Assembly: GCA_023653785.1 (NCBI GenBank)
Contig: JAMKCH010014213.1
Span: 1-64,000 of the forward strand
DNA: 64,000 bases
Source of the DNA: Ophioderma brevispina
Taxonomy: Eukaryota > Echinodermata > Ophiuroidea > Amphilepidida > Ophiodermatidae
Direction of reading: 5' to 3'
The stretch's first letter is position 1; each line of letters begins with the position of its first letter. Below the pieces are notes generated by a model. The model was given only the letters and a program-made list of their open reading frames with translations. It had not been told where the DNA came from and ran no database searches. A program made the position numbers and the translations under genes. Shown in pieces: positions 34,691 through 47,664 of this stretch.

Positions 34691-36784
34691 AAGCGCCCTC
34701 TAATTGTTACTAATTAGCACAGTAGTAAGTTTCTTTTATGTTGGATTCTGGCGTGTTCCAATGAAAATGACAATAGACCTAGATATAATGTGCAATATTG
34801 ATTCACTGTAAAGTCACCAAATAACATGACAGCTGTTTATTCTGAAAATATTCAGTGTTGGCTGCAATTAAAAACAAGGTAAACATGGTAAACAATTGTC
34901 ACGAGTGTAAGCTGTGCTGACAGGACAGGAATTTCCAGCTTTTGCATAGTGGTGTTTTTGGTAGTCTCAAACCCCCTCGCCTACTCAGTTAAAAGAATTA
35001 AAATTGAATGTGTTCCTACCAAACATAATGTTTTCTCTTGCTTTAGAAAGATTCTGGAAAATATTGAAACTTTATGACGAGGTGCGGGATGATTACAAAT
35101 ATGGGCAAACATACGAAGGCGGCACACAGCCTGCATACAACGAGAATATTTGAGAGTCCGTCAGTTTGTGCGTACTGAAACATACCGGAATTCGTAACAA
35201 TCGAAAATGAGCAGATTAGAATTTTTGTTTTACTTAATCTTCCTTAAACACATGGATATAAAACAATTGTGACTAACAACAACAAAAGACATTTTAAAGT
35301 TACAAAACTTGTCATTAAAATATTGACAGCTTCCAATTGACTTTGATATAGTTTCGTCAATTGTATTGTATTTCTCGCTACTCAGATACCCCAGCAACAC
35401 TTTTTTTACTAAATTTCGGTGAGTATCAAGATGCTAGTCTACTGTGTAAAACGTAAAAAATGCAATTTTAAAAATGTTTGTATATTGAGGGTTTTGAGTT
35501 TGAAGAAAAAATTGTTTGGCTAGAGAAATTTTTTTTGTTGTTCTATCCAAATTCAAAGAATACCCATGGCGGGTCCCTGTTGAAGAACCCAAAAAAGTTC
35601 TCTAGACACGAAAATGCCCCTTTATAAACTCAAAGAACCTTAAATTTAAAGAAAAAACCAAAACGTTTTCAAACAATCAAAAAACTTAAAAAAAAATACT
35701 CAAACTCGCAAAAGGAAGAAGTGTCGTGGTACCTATTAAATTTGTTGAAGGTTCTTTTGGAAACCCTTTAAAGTCTAAGTATGTTACGGGAACCTTACAA
35801 CTTTAAGTTCTTCGCAGAAAAACTGTGCCCTTCTTTAACGGAATCTTAAGGTTCAATAAGGGAACCCAAAAAGGTTCTCGCACGTTTTAACGTGCGCTTT
35901 TTGCGAGTTAATTCTTAAAGTGGCTACAAACAAAAAATCGCTTGCTCGTATAAGTGGCGAAAAAAAGAGCCCAAACTTTCTTGCGCTCCCTCTCGGATTG
36001 GAAATGGCTCGCCCCTTCTTGCCCAAAGACTGGCAGAAAGCGAGTTCGATATTTCTAACCCGTTACGGTTTGTTTCTATCCTATTCCGGAATCAACTCTA
36101 ACTGAACTGACGGCTGGTTATAAGAAAGAGCAAGAAAGCATTACCCCAATCCTGAACGTTGCCGTGATTAGGTTGCTTGTGGCTTGAAACTCAGTGTACA
36201 TAGGACCTACTAAGCGGCAGTGTTTAGTAAACATAGGTTGTTGTACCATCACATAGTGAACACAAATAGTTCGGGTTGAGTTGAATAACTTATACATCAC
36301 GCAGCTCAGTGAACTAGATCACCTTGAATTAATACAGGATAACAAAAAAGCATTCACATGGTAAAAAATGGAAGGACACACGCAGTTGCGGACCGCTGGA
36401 AATGGAGATAAAACATTATTATGCAGCTATTTGAAAATGAAGTCATCACTTTTTTAAAGAACATTTTTCGTGGCATTGCAATAAAACAACGATGATGATG
36501 TACATTGAAGTCCCCAAGTTATTCAGTCAGCACAGATAGTGAAGACGACGTGCACAATAATCCTTCCAAAGGGAATATAGGAATTAATACTAATACCAGT
36601 CTACTCACGTCTATCAGTCTACTATAAATCGGGCGGACACGACCGCACAGTTTACATCGTTTTACTGTAGTAGGGGCCGTCTTCACTGGTGGACAATAAG
36701 CATATATAATACATGTATCAGTGATTATATAATTAGTCGTAGGCGTCGTCAGCTCTCATCCTCTCATCCAATCTCATCCTCTTT

Positions 36785-36870
36785 TCGTCGTCGTCGTCAT
36801 CATAAATCATGTCATCGTCGTCGTCGGTCGTCATAGTCGTCGTCGTCGTTGTCGTCATCGTCATCTATCA
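36785..36870. repeat. GTC/TCG trinucleotide tract
   Basis: Imperfect runs of GTC/TCG broken by CATCATCATA-like units. No ORF of note uses it. Confidence 0.9.
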
Positions 36871-37700
36871 TCAATCAACAACAACAAAACGTTGTTTTTT
36901 TTTAATGGGGTGAATCTCCCACACTCAAGTGCGCATTATTTACACACTGTAAACATGCTTGAAAAGGGATGCATTGCTGTGTGATCAAAATAAACACAGC
37001 CCGATCAAAACACATGTCGAGACATGTTTTGCGCCTGCATAGGGAAATGAAAGTGAGATAACTTTAGCTAACTTTGTAGCTCTGGTATGTCGAAATCGTT
37101 CAACAAGGGGACAATCACAGAACATGCGTATCTTCCATGAACAAACAACGCGAAAACGCCCATTGAAAATCCTTCGCCTTGATTTAGGGAAACTCGTTTC
37201 GCTAGGTCAGCGTTGTCCGGCTGGACCAAAATGTAAAAATGTAGCCGCATTGGTTTAGCAGGTGTAGGCCTTTTTAAAAAACGAACTGCGTGACGAAAAA
37301 AAAAAGTACAGGCAAGCCCTGTTGCTTATTGAAAATTCTGTCAGAATTGACAAAACTCAAATCCACTTGTATCTATCACGCCCTCACGCGACCTTTATTT
37401 AGCACTGCGCATTGGGAAATTCCCGTTCGATGATAAAAACAACATGAATTGTCGATGACCTTTCTTCTTTCAGAAGCTTGCAGATAGAGGGCTCATATCT
37501 GTTGTATTGTGGTGGAGAGAATGGAGATTTATCATGAGTGCATAGATTAATCACATGTTAATTACGACGCTATGAGCGTGTAAGTTGACACCAATTCCAG
37601 GAACCATCCCGGATATGACATTTTACCAGAACAGGCAGCAGAGTGATATGAAGGGGGAATAAACAAATAGCAATAATTGCCTTATTTATCTTATCTTCAA

Positions 37701-38004
37701 ATACGACAAGGGCTCGAAGCAAACAATTAAAAAGCACCTGATAGTATACCTGTGGGGATTGGAACAACAGTATGAAGGACAATCAAGAAGAACAGATGGA
37801 CATGCTTTGCAGAAGGACTCTCTCCATTTCTCATCGAATATCTCTTCACCTTCTACTTCTAAAGCAGTTGACGGCGAAAGAGAGGATATTGACTTTGATC
37901 TCTAGGTGCTGTAAAAGAGATTTAAACAAAACATATCACAAAACACGCAATGCAGAAAGGAATGGCAAATGGAATATGATTAAAGATCCCACCGCTCGTA
38001 TCAG
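37701..38004 (+). pseudogene. bZIP copy B, N-terminal exon (pseudogene)
   Basis: This is a diverged duplicate of 21228-21562. Upstream TTATTT..CAAATA and CGAAGCAAACAATT align with TTATTTGCAGATA and CGAAGCAAAACAAT of copy A, CCTGTGGGGAT with CCTGCTGGGAT, and the end CCGCTCGTATCAG/GTAAGA with CGCTCTTATCCG/GTAAAT. The protein trace reads TSKAVDGEREDIDFDL and then hits TAG at 37903-37905; beyond it K..FKQNISQ can be matched to DLKQNIHQ, with further stops. The acceptor AG of copy A is AA here, although the donor is kept. The annotated-looking 78-codon ORF at 37772 is in another frame and does not reflect the ancestral protein. Confidence 0.8.
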
Positions 38005-39239
38005 GTAAGATCTGAAGATCTTTTACTTGTATTTAGAAATGCCACACATGACAACATATAGTGAATATCAATTCAGAACATAGAACGAGACCTATTATCT
38101 TTAAAGGAAAATATGTCAAGATTTTGTCAAGCTCAGTTTGACTTACATCATAAAATATATGGAATACATCACGAATTCCCGAAAACATAATATAATTCCA
38201 ATTTGATTGTAAAAATAACAAAATAGAGGCGGCATTTTAATTTTTGCTTTTTTGACATACGAAAGAAAACGGCGGATTTTTCGCCACGGCTTCATTGATC
38301 AAAAGCGCCCAATTTTGCTCTCCTCGTGCGTCAAGTGATGACAAAAATGTTCGTGTTGACTCGACTTGTTATTGCTGACACTTAATATTGATGGATTAAT
38401 TGAAAGTAATAATTAAAATTTGAAAATAAGTTACAAATGACATATTTTGTTTCATTTCGTTGTGTTTTAATTATTATTGATATAAAAACACATCGATCGC
38501 ATTTATAGGAAAGTGGCAACCACGCGATGCTATGAGGGTCACAACGACGTAAAATATGGATGGTCATCACTTTTACGTCACCATTGCCTGCAATGTGGAT
38601 TTTCGGAATAGTTTTGAGTAAGCTATTGGCGGAAAATTAAAAGGGCCAATACTAACAAATGTGGACCAATTTCAACTTATTTTGTTTATATGTATCTTAC
38701 GTTACTTACGCTTTCCATCCATACCAAATTGTCCAATAGTTCAGAATCTATGACATTTTCCTTTAAAGTTGGGTGATCTGACCCGACGGAACAAACCTCG
38801 TCTCTCATACTTTACCCATCAAAATCGAAGATTTTGTATCGCCGGGAAGAAAGAAAGTTCACATTTTTTCATTACTCCGTGAAATGTTTCCTTTGGATGT
38901 TATGAACAAAAATGTCCCCAAACGTGCGTAACCAAAACGAGCTTCACCATACTGGTCCTTGTATTGTGAAAGGGTAACACATTATGCTTGAACTATCCAA
39001 ACGGCTTGCCAGACCGATTAATTCATTATTTGTTTCAGGGACTATATTCCATTCTATTGGATCATGTCACAGCTCGCAAAGTAATTGTTAGTTCAAATGT
39101 TTTGACTTGAATTGGACAGTTGGCTGATGTGAGGATGATGATTGGTTGCGATTCGTTTTAGGCTATGTTTCATTTCTTATGAGTCTCGGTCTTGCCGTCT
39201 ACTACTTTTATTTCTGGTACTTCGTGGTCCGATGGGTAA

Positions 39240-40620
39240 TTTGGTTCCTGGTTGTGTCAGGTGGACAATGAGGTGGTGTGTATAGGAATTGGGGTCCGAT
39301 TGCCTGGTGTAGGTGGTGTATGTCGGGTGTCAGGTATGTTTTGGGGTTGGTTGTAGGTTAGGGATCATGCATTTGATGCCGATGTGGGTGTCAAAATGGT
39401 GGGGTTTTAGTGTCAGATGAAAGGGTGATGGCAGGTGTTGGTGTAAAGGGGGATGGCCCGATTTTAGTTTATAAAGTTTTCATCCTGATAGAATGGCCTT
39501 CACCCCAAATCCCGACCTGTAAATTTTCGCGCCGATTTTCAACCCGTTTTGATGTAAGCGCTAAAAACTTGATTTTGTCCAATCCCCATAGGATATCTCT
39601 GTAAAATTAATATTGGGCGACAAAATGGGCCCACATTTTCGCTCAGTAACATCCAAACCAAACATCCTTAGATTTCACAGGGTAAATGAGAAACTAGGTA
39701 GCCCCACTTCTGATACCAAAATATTGGACCCACTGCCGGTAAAAATATGGGGGTGCCTGGGGACAAGGCTAGTAGCGATCGGGGCCATGGATCCGGGGGG
39801 GGGGGGGGGGGGGGTAGGACCCGATCGGCTCGATTTGGGATTGGGGGATTCCAAACGGTAATTTGTGGGAACTGCTACGTGAATTTACTTGCTAAGTCTC
39901 GGTCCAGTGACATTAAAAAAAATCATCTTTAAAACATTTGTTCAAAAGATCTAAGTAATCATGATAAATTAAGAACAAAATTATGAACTTCAAAAATCCG
40001 CGAGGTTAGGGGATTACCCCCGCTGCCAAAATAGTTGTTAATTTCCATAACGGTCATTTAGATTTAAATATTTCGCGTGACCAGGGCCTAGTCTTTAGTC
40101 CAAGTCTTGTGTAACCGTTCGATAATATGTGTAAGAGCGCCCACCTACCGACCAAATCTTTGTTGAAACCAGACTAGCACCGGAAGTTTATGCCGGTTTT
40201 GAATTTTGATGTTGCCTGTTAGGTTGGGGAATGTCCTACCCCCCGCATGGTCCTTTAAGTGTCGGTTATTGGGTGTAGGGTGGGTTTTCTATAGTGCCAG
40301 TGCCAGGTTGTCGAGTTGGCAAATGTCGGGGTGTTAGAAGTTGGGTGTCAGGTGGCTGGTGTCAGTCGTGTCAAGTGTTGAGTGTCATATTGGGTGTAAA
40401 GTATAGGATGTTGAGTATTCAGTTTTTTGGGTGTCAAGTGGCGGGGTGTCAGATGTAGAGGTCGGATATCAAATGATGTCAAAATATTGGGTGTTTCGGG
40501 TTGTGTCAAGTTCAGCTTGACCCAGATGTTAAGTGACCAGAGGTTGGGTTGTCAATGTGCGGGCGTCAGTTTTAGGTGTAAAAGGTATGGAGCCAGTTTT
40601 GGTTGGTGTCCCCCCCGGTT
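39240..40620 (+). repeat. Two degenerate GGGTGTCA-type tracts
   Basis: 39240-39440 and 40250-40620 are rich in GGTGT, GGGTGTCA and GTGTCAGG words on the + strand, with no exact period. They flank R1 copy 2. The strand-biased G clusters could form G-quadruplexes. They look like an eroded minisatellite. Confidence 0.6.
39487..39780 (+). repeat. Dispersed repeat family R1, copy 2
   Basis: The longest R1 copy. It shares GGCCTTCACCCC, TTTCAACCCGTTTTGATG, TCCAATC, TAACATCCAAACCAAACATC and TGATACCAAAAT with the reverse of 19278-19565. Confidence 0.75.
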
Positions 40621-41066
40621 TTTTGTCTTGTGTGGTTTCCTAATTCTGGTTGGGGCATATTTACCATGTCTCCAAAACTTGTAAATGTGTTATGGTTAAT
40701 AAAGGGACACAAGATTTGAAAACAAAACATGATTAAAATTGGATGGATTTTTTTTCTTCACATTACCCCAAGTAAATTGGTCTCCTTGTTACTCGTCGCT
40801 GCGCAATTCGCACATTAAAAAAAACTCATAGCTCGACGAATTAATTTGGAGTATTGTGCTCAAATTCATCAATTTATATCAACAATTGGTAATTAAGATA
40901 AAAGCTTTACATAAGTGAAGAAAAGACATCAATGAAAACTTGGGGGACCATGATGGGTGGACCTCTTTTAAATCGTCACACTTGCCCAATTCTCACTGCA
41001 CAAATCGTCTGGACATTATTAAATCATGTATTCGAATTGAACCCCGTTGTTTGATTTGTTGAAAAG

Positions 41067-41175
41067 CTTATGCTTCTGAACAGAAAAATAGACAATGAGA
41101 AAGAGCTGAAATCGCATTTGCAGCTGCAAAAGCCGGGAAAAAGAGCGACAACAGGACGATACACGCTTGATGAAG
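41067..41175 (+). pseudogene. bZIP copy B, basic-region exon (pseudogene)
   Basis: It aligns base for base with the basic-region exon of copy A: CTTATGCTTCTGAAC / CTTACTTCTGATGAAC, GAAATCGCATTTGCAGCTGC / GGAATCGCATTGCAGCCGC, and GAGCGACAACAGGACGATAC / AAGCGACAACAGACGATAC. It ends at GAAG/GTACGT, where copy A has AAGG/GTATGA. Indels put the stop-free frame (LMLLNRKIDNEKEL...) out of the ancestral one, so NRIAAAKCR is no longer encoded. The acceptor GAAAAG lacks a pyrimidine tract. Confidence 0.85.
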
Positions 41176-41526
41176 GTACGTGATAATTGACTAACCAAAT
41201 TTAGGGATTCTTTTTCGTGGTAAATACTTGAAATTATGTCTCGCGAATGGGGTGCCCCAAACACTATACGTGTAATGGATACAGGGTTCCCATTTTTGAA
41301 AGATACGCGATATAAGAGAGTGGCTCTATAGGACAGGAATTTTATATTTGTCAGGAAAAGCATAATTTTGCTGCAGCAATACTGCTGATCTTGTATACCA
41401 CCATTGGCTTCATTACATACAACATGGTATTAACAGGATATTTATCCAAATTTAACATAAAAAAATACGAACCTAAGTATTCTTATACGTCTGAATTAAG
41501 GCCCAATTCCCTTTCAAAAGGCTGAG

Positions 41527-42959
41527 TCAGAGATTTCGAAATATAATTTTTTTTGGTCTAATTCGTCTTCTGTATCGTGTCCAAACACGTGTTCTCACAA
41601 GTATGATCAAGCCAGAGATGAGTACAAGGTCTGGCTGCTTCAAAGAATTCTGCGAGGTCCTTGTCTGAGCATTGTTGCTCCAGCAATGGGCAGACCAAGA
41701 GATGTTCCATTGTCTGTGGTGGCTGTTCCACAACCAAAGGTAGTATCCTGGGATCTGCTTCCAGATAGCCCCACTTCTGCAAGGAAACACTAGATCGGCC
41801 AGTTCTGGTTCTTCAATCTGTTGAGGCATCGCCATTCAGCCCATGGAGAGTCAGCTCCAGGTGGGAGATGCTCCACCAGGTTCAATACGATTAGATGGAC
41901 TGGTGGATAGAGCAAGTCTTGCTTTGCAAGACTTTGGCAAGGGTTCTTTCTTTCTTGCTTAAGGATAACTCTCTCTGGATGGAAAGGCGTTGGCAGGCAG
42001 ATCTGTCCAGACATAGGGGGCTTCACATTAGAACTTGGCAGCTTACGCTCTTGCATGCTGCGTACGCTCGACGGATGTTGGTGGAGCAATTCCTGCTAGG
42101 CATAGGATGTATAAGTTTTCGTTGGTGTGGACGGAGAGGCATCCCTGTGTAAGCCGGCAGAGGCATTTAACGCTGAATCAAGCTCTTGCATGGGTTATCT
42201 TTCCCATACAGGCAGGTATACTCTGCACATGAGTTAAAAGCACAGGGCAAGTGCCGTCGATCTTAGGGTGTGGGCGAGAACCCCAACTGTGCCAGTGAGT
42301 GTTTAAAGATGTTGATGCGTGATCATACGTTACTCTTCGTCTTCTCGATGTGGGGTCTTATATATGAGAGAGTGCGGTCCAAGGTAACTCCTAGGTAGAC
42401 AGGGTTATCACAGTTGATAGGGGGTCCAGACCAGGTTTAAACTTTAAGCTGAACGTGTGGCTTCACGGTTGTGTAGATGGGAAGCACACCACTGTTGTCT
42501 TAGATGGATTTGCACGGAGGTGGTTTTCCTCATAATAAGGAGTGAGTTTTCATCCAAAGCTTTGGAGAAGCTCTTTCACAAAGCTTTGTGAAGTCGGCAT
42601 CTTGTGCGCTAATTCCAAGATCGTCTGCATAAATAAACGACAGGTTTCCTGCACTCCTAGGTTGGTCGTTGGTATCATGTTGAACAGGAGAGGGTGCAAG
42701 CACACTCCCTAGTGGTTAGACCATTTGCGCCTTACGCCATCGGCTCTCTTCGCTCCTAGCTGAACAAAGAGGATCCGTTTCCCAGAAATCCTCGGGTGAG
42801 CTCATTCAGCGAGTCCTGGTTAATTTCCCGGATTTATGGAATAGGGATCGGTTATTAACAGTGTCGACGCTGCTGATAGGTCGGCGAAACAACAGCTTGG
42901 GGTTACCATACACTTCTCGAAACCATCCTCATTGTGTTGAGGTTAGGTTTGTTGAGTAC
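41527..42959 (-). mobile_element. Jockey-like LINE in pseudogene B intron 2, 3' half
   Basis: Minus-strand copy of the element at 30225-33270. The C-terminal ORF 41527-41835 parallels 33017-33240 (LQKWG/CRSGA..K..PG.YLWLW). The RT catalytic box is intact here: FIYADDLGI is encoded at 42611-42639 on the minus strand. Similarity runs to GTTGAGTACT at 42950-42959, where a second LINE interrupts it. Confidence 0.87.
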
Positions 42960-43545
42960 TGAGGACAGTATAACATTTGTTCGCCACTCTTATATTGTCT
43001 GAGATTAGATTATTGTAATTCACTCTTGTATGGTATTGATAAGAAAAGCTATGCGCCTTCAGGTCCTTCCAAAACAATTGTCGCGTCTGATTTTGCGACA
43101 ACCTACGCGCGCTTATGCCTCTGTCCATTAACTCCATTCCTTTCAGGGGTTGCCTATTGCCCAGAGGTTTGAATACAAACTCACCTCATCACGTTTTAAA
43201 GCTTTTCATCTGAATTTCCCCTCATATTCTTGCTTCTTATTTTCAGTTATTACAAGACCACTTACGCACTTCGCTCCGCTCAACATCAAATTTCAAGTGC
43301 CTCGCTCCAATAAACGGCATGGTGATCTGGCCCCTTGTCCGTTGCAGGTCCTTATTTGTGGAACGAACCTGCCTGTCAACATCCGTGGTCTTGATCACAT
43401 TTCAGCTTTAAAAAGTCATTTGAAGTCTCAACTGTATCCTAAACTGTAGTTTGCCCCTTCCTATTCCTTGCTCGATAGAGCTTGCCTACTTTAGTAAAAA
43501 GGCGTCCGCCTTTATAAATCTCATTATTATTATTAGTATTACTGC
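42960..43545 (+). mobile_element. CR1-like LINE 3' fragment nested in the Jockey-like LINE
   Basis: On the + strand, with frame slips, it reads LDYCNSLLYGI, then LQNNCRV-like residues, LPIAQRFEYKLTSSRFKAFH, a GPYLWNE.LP-type box, DHISALKSHLKSQLYPKL and RAYFSKKASAFINLIIII-like ending, followed by an (ATT)n tail. This is the end of a CR1-like RT protein and its microsatellite tail. It splits the minus-strand element exactly between GTTGAGTACT and ACTGCGGCTTGGTTG, which are contiguous (GTACTTGTCTTGTGGTTG-like) in the copy at 31889. The repeated ACT may be a short target-site duplication. Confidence 0.85.
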
Positions 43546-45250
43546 GGCTTGGTTGTTGATTTGCCTGCCGGAAACCTGCTTGTTCGGGTTGAGGTGTGTT
43601 CGTCTATCACAGGTGCGATATGATTGAGCAGGGGACGTTCAAAGAGTTGTAGGTATGGCTTGAGAGTGATATAGGACTCGGTGTAGCTCTGGGGATTGGA
43701 TGGATCTGTCCCAGGCTTTAGGAGTGCACATCATAACATGTGCTTTTCCTCCAGATTCCTTGGGAACCTGTGGTGCCAAATAAGGGGAAGAGCAATTGTA
43801 GAGCTCAAGAAAGCCATTCCTTTGCGACGGGGCCAAGAGATTTCTTAGTTTGCTCAGTAGAGATTGTTGTTCAAGGCCCTACTGCTTTTCCTGGTTGAAG
43901 TTTAGGAAACCGATTTCCAATTCGTCCATGTTGAAGGGGCGCAGGGAAACGAGGGTCACCACTATAAATCTTATGGTCTAGTTTGATTCTTCTTGGGTTT
44001 CTTGCTGCTTTGCCATTAAAAGCAGTTTGTGGGCAACTTGGTGGGGTGTGAACATTTGGCTGCTTGGAGGTTCTGTGGTATCCCCTCGGAGCTTTCGGAT
44101 GGTAAACCATGCTTTCTTGCTGTTTTAGGGGTCATAGTCGGTGGCTTCAATGAAAGTTATGCCAGGTTTTGATCTTTTCTGGAGATCCTCTCCGAAACTT
44201 CCTCACCTTTAGCAGTTGTTCAGCAGGAGGAAAGCAGAAAAAATGGAGAAGATGTAAAAAAAAAGTTTTCCCTTTCTCTCCCCCAGTTTTTTTTTTTTTC
44301 TTTTTTTTTTTTTTTTCTCCGGTGATTTGACTCTTGATATTCTCTAGCACATTCCTTGGAAAGGACTGCATGTATATTCCGTCCTACAGCCCTGGGATGA
44401 TTCTCCGCGCAGTCTTGTTCACAGTGGGCAAATTTGTCATAGTTTTTATGGGGGTTTTTGGAGCAATCTCTTCACGTTCTGATCCCGGTCATCAGTGAAT
44501 CCTTGCAAGTCGCTTTCATGTAGTTAAAGCGGCGCTTAAAAGGCACTTTTGTTGGTCTTATGCAGCCTGACTTGAATACCGATTGGTCGATGTTGGATTT
44601 GTGGAATAGGATACCCGAACAATCGTGCTACCACAGGTTAGAGATGTTTTGCTAACAAAACTAGATCAGGGTTGTAACCTATTCCCCAAGGGGCACTATG
44701 AAATGAGGGCGGCAGCTTAGAGTCGTGAAAGAGACGTAGATGTTTACTGTCTATCCATCTTCGGACAGCTTGCGTCTTGTTAGTTTCATTGTTAGCCCCA
44801 ATTGGGTACTATGGCTGTTGAAGTCGCCAATTGAAGATAGAAGTGAGGTTTGGTGGAATTCCAGGGTTGAGTTGAGGGTGCTGATACGTCTACTGATGGA
44901 GGTTTGTTAACTGATATAAACTATTTACAGAGCTAAGCTCAAATGGGGAGGCCTTCGATGTTGTTATAATCAGAAATGATAGGTTGATTTACTGTGGTTG
45001 CCGGTTCTCACAAATAAGGCACTTCCCGGTATTGTCGATGTGGTCTCTCGTTGGCCTTGGCAGGGACCATCCTGGGTATGGTGGGGCGGTGGTTATTGAT
45101 CCTCGGTGGGTTTCCTGAGGCATAGGACATAGCATTGGAGATTCTTACACAAATCAGAAAATGATGTTACTTTTTGCATTGGAAAAACCCTCAACATTCA
45201 ATGACGCTATTAAGTCAAGGCAGGACCTGAGAAAAGGCAATGCCTAGGGT
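43546..45250 (-). mobile_element. Jockey-like LINE in pseudogene B intron 2, 5' half
   Basis: Continuation of 41527-42959 towards the 5' end. It matches the reverse of 30290-31900: GAAACCTGCTTGTTC, GTTCGTCTATCACAGGTG, CCATGCTTTCTTGCTG and ATTGGGTACTATG / AGTACCCAATTGG. It ends near 45250, where CAAGGCAGGACCTGAGAAAAGGC matches the start of the plus-strand element. A T-rich expansion lies at 44287-44317. No intact ORF remains. Confidence 0.82.
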
Positions 45251-45259
45251 GTAGTTTTC

Positions 45260-47655
45260 AGTAAATGGGTTATATAAAAATGATTTTAATGGAAAACAGT
45301 TTGTTTGGAGTTGTAGAGATTATGTTCCTGCTTGGCAGTTACTCAAAGGGGAGACCACAGGCGGGTTCTCTACTTAAAAATTTAAGTAGTTAATTAAACA
45401 ATAGTAACTTATAGAACTAAAATAGTAAACCCACATGAAACTGCTTATTCCAAATATGAATGTTGAATCGGCATTTTTCGTTTTACATGCCAGTTAACAT
45501 TTATGAACAGTATAACATGTGCCATAGGATACCATGTAGAACAAAAAAATTTCCGGATCGGAATTTATAACAAAAGTTGTGATTTCTATATGAAGACGTT
45601 CGATTTGAGCTTAGTTATTTTCACCCAAAGAGGTTCATATAGATAGAGAGGCAATTCGTTACGTAATCTTTTGAAATACACCCGTTTCTCGCATGTTTCA
45701 CGGACCACAAAGGTAAAAAACCTGAGTACCAACAATAGAAAGCAAATGGCTGCCCTCCGCTTCTTCCACATTGTACTGTGGGTGCCGCTTGCATCTACAC
45801 TAATCGGTTAGTTGATACCAATTAATGTAAGTGTTAGAGGTGGCCAGGTATAATAAAATTGCTATGTTCCAGGATTTCATTGTGCGCAGATACTCTTTTT
45901 CTCATTAATGCAATGCGCGTTAGGTGAAAAGATGTATCATTGAGGCGGTTTATTAAATCAAGACGGGGACTGATGTGGTCATTTCATTCGTTTGCGTGGC
46001 CATGGGTAGGACAAAATTTAACCACCAATAGCACCCCCAAACATCCAACACTGATATTTTGGCATATTGTTTGTATCGAATTGACATTATGTGGGTGTAT
46101 ATGAGCACCCAAACTGATAATTATTCCGTGCATATTCAAAATGTTCAGCGCCCAGCCACGGAACACCGACTGGCTCTTTTTGAATGCGTTTCACCCCCTT
46201 GTTTTCACACAGTGATGCATTTAGTAGGATTGTTGATTCTGTCAGTTCATAAAATGTAAAAGTTTTTGGGGGCGTGTGACATTCTCCATTCGTTTCTGAG
46301 AAAGTTTAACCAATCAGTATAATAGAAATGCATGTCAACGTAACGGAAAGATATAAGGCCATAATTAAAAAATGTCCCTTGTTCACGAAGACATATTACA
46401 AAAGCAAATGCCAATGAATAAAATTCCAAACATAAAAAACTCAACCCAAAAATCGAAGCGCAATTCAACATTACGAAAATGATACGAGTAAGTATTTATT
46501 ATTAATCACCCCAAAGTTCTTGTTATCGTCATTAAGGAATTACTAGAAAAATAGACCGTTTACATTTATTAATCTTGTTCCAGAAATAATATTTGAACAG
46601 CCTTGGTTCAAAAATGTACGTAGTTCGAGGTTTGGTCACTCACAACAAACTACATTATTTACGTGACCTATCCTCTTTTCACCCAGCCTCGATGTTCTGA
46701 CACTTTATCCGTTCTTTGATTGCCGGCAAACAAAGGAATCGATAGCGTGCCTCGCACTGACGGACAAATTATTACAAGTGAATTGGTTATTGAGCCCTTG
46801 TACATATTTTATACAAAAAATTTCATGTAAAGGGGTTTAAAGTTATCATATTCTGTTTGAACAAAAGTGAGTATTTCAGCTGTTAGTTTTTTTTTTACTC
46901 AAAACACATCCCCCTCAAAGCATGCGTACCATTCGACCAATATGGTTTACTGACCAGGAATAAAAAAATAAGGACCTATATGTATATGGACAAGCATATT
47001 AAAGTTATTATGAAAAAAAACACCGATTTGTTTGAAAAATGAGTGCGCACTATCATCGGGAAATCTTGAGTCAGCCTTTAATTAAACTTAGCGGAGGAAA
47101 TGGTTATCTTAGGGAGGAAAAAAGATTTTAAAAACTAAAAAACCATTTATTTTGTGGTTGCCATGCAAGGTAGCCATCTTTGGATTTTTGAAAGGTAGGT
47201 ATAAGTATTGGAGGGAAATGTTTCATACCGTCCTCCCGCAAATAGACATACAGTATTGGCACATCTCAAAATCTCACTAAACAGCTGATTGTGGTTTACA
47301 CCAGTACAGAATAAACAAAGATCAATAATTAATATTTGTGTGTGAGGTCAAACTGTTCAGATCATGGTGCACAATTCACAATATCATGCTTAAAAATCTG
47401 GGATATTAAGGGAAAAGCTTTCCTGTATCGCAAGCAGGAATTTTTATACACCAGTATATGAGAAATTACATAATCAGATTTAAAAACATAAAAAAACGTA
47501 CGGCCTCTGTCTTTAATATTACGGATTTGCAAGCCAACCCACTTGAAGGTTATGTTTAGCACACCATGCCAGTTAACAAAAATACCAAAATGTAAATTTT
47601 TATGAATCGCTGCTTATCCCATTTAACTAAATTCATAATATTATAATACTATAGC
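45260..47655. other. Non-coding stretch with dispersed repeat R3
   Basis: 45420-45660 and 46960-47090 match parts of 53250-53560: CCATAGGATAC, CAAAATTCCGATCCGGATTTATAA / AAATTTCCGGATCGGAATTTATAA, TATATGAAG..CGATTT, GGACAAGCAT and GTC(A/G)GCCTTTAA. No gene is seen. Confidence 0.55.
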
Positions 47656-47664
47656 AATAAACCG

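Larger units (their letters stand above)
33620..37690. other. Non-coding stretch with repeats
   Basis: No supported gene. Contents: a C run near 34404-34413; R2 copy 2 (34540-34690); an AAGGTTC/GAACCC-rich stretch at about 35560-35900 with internal direct repeats (GAACCCAAAAA.GTTCTC twice), possibly a decayed MITE; the hairpin CGCACGTTTTAACGTGCG (35879-35896); and a GTC/TCG trinucleotide tract (about 36785-36870). Confidence 0.55.
38010..41060. other. Intron 1 of bZIP pseudogene B: repeats only
   Basis: It contains a possible partial R1 copy in reverse (about 38790-38940), R1 copy 2 (39487-39780), a G run (about 39797-39816) and two degenerate G-rich tracts built on GGGTGTCA-like words (39240-39440 and 40250-40620). 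ORFs over the G-rich tracts are compositional. Confidence 0.6.

Noticed and set aside
37772..38008. 78-codon ORF as an intact bZIP exon
   Set aside because: It is out of the ancestral frame; the homologous frame carries a TAG at 37903-37905.
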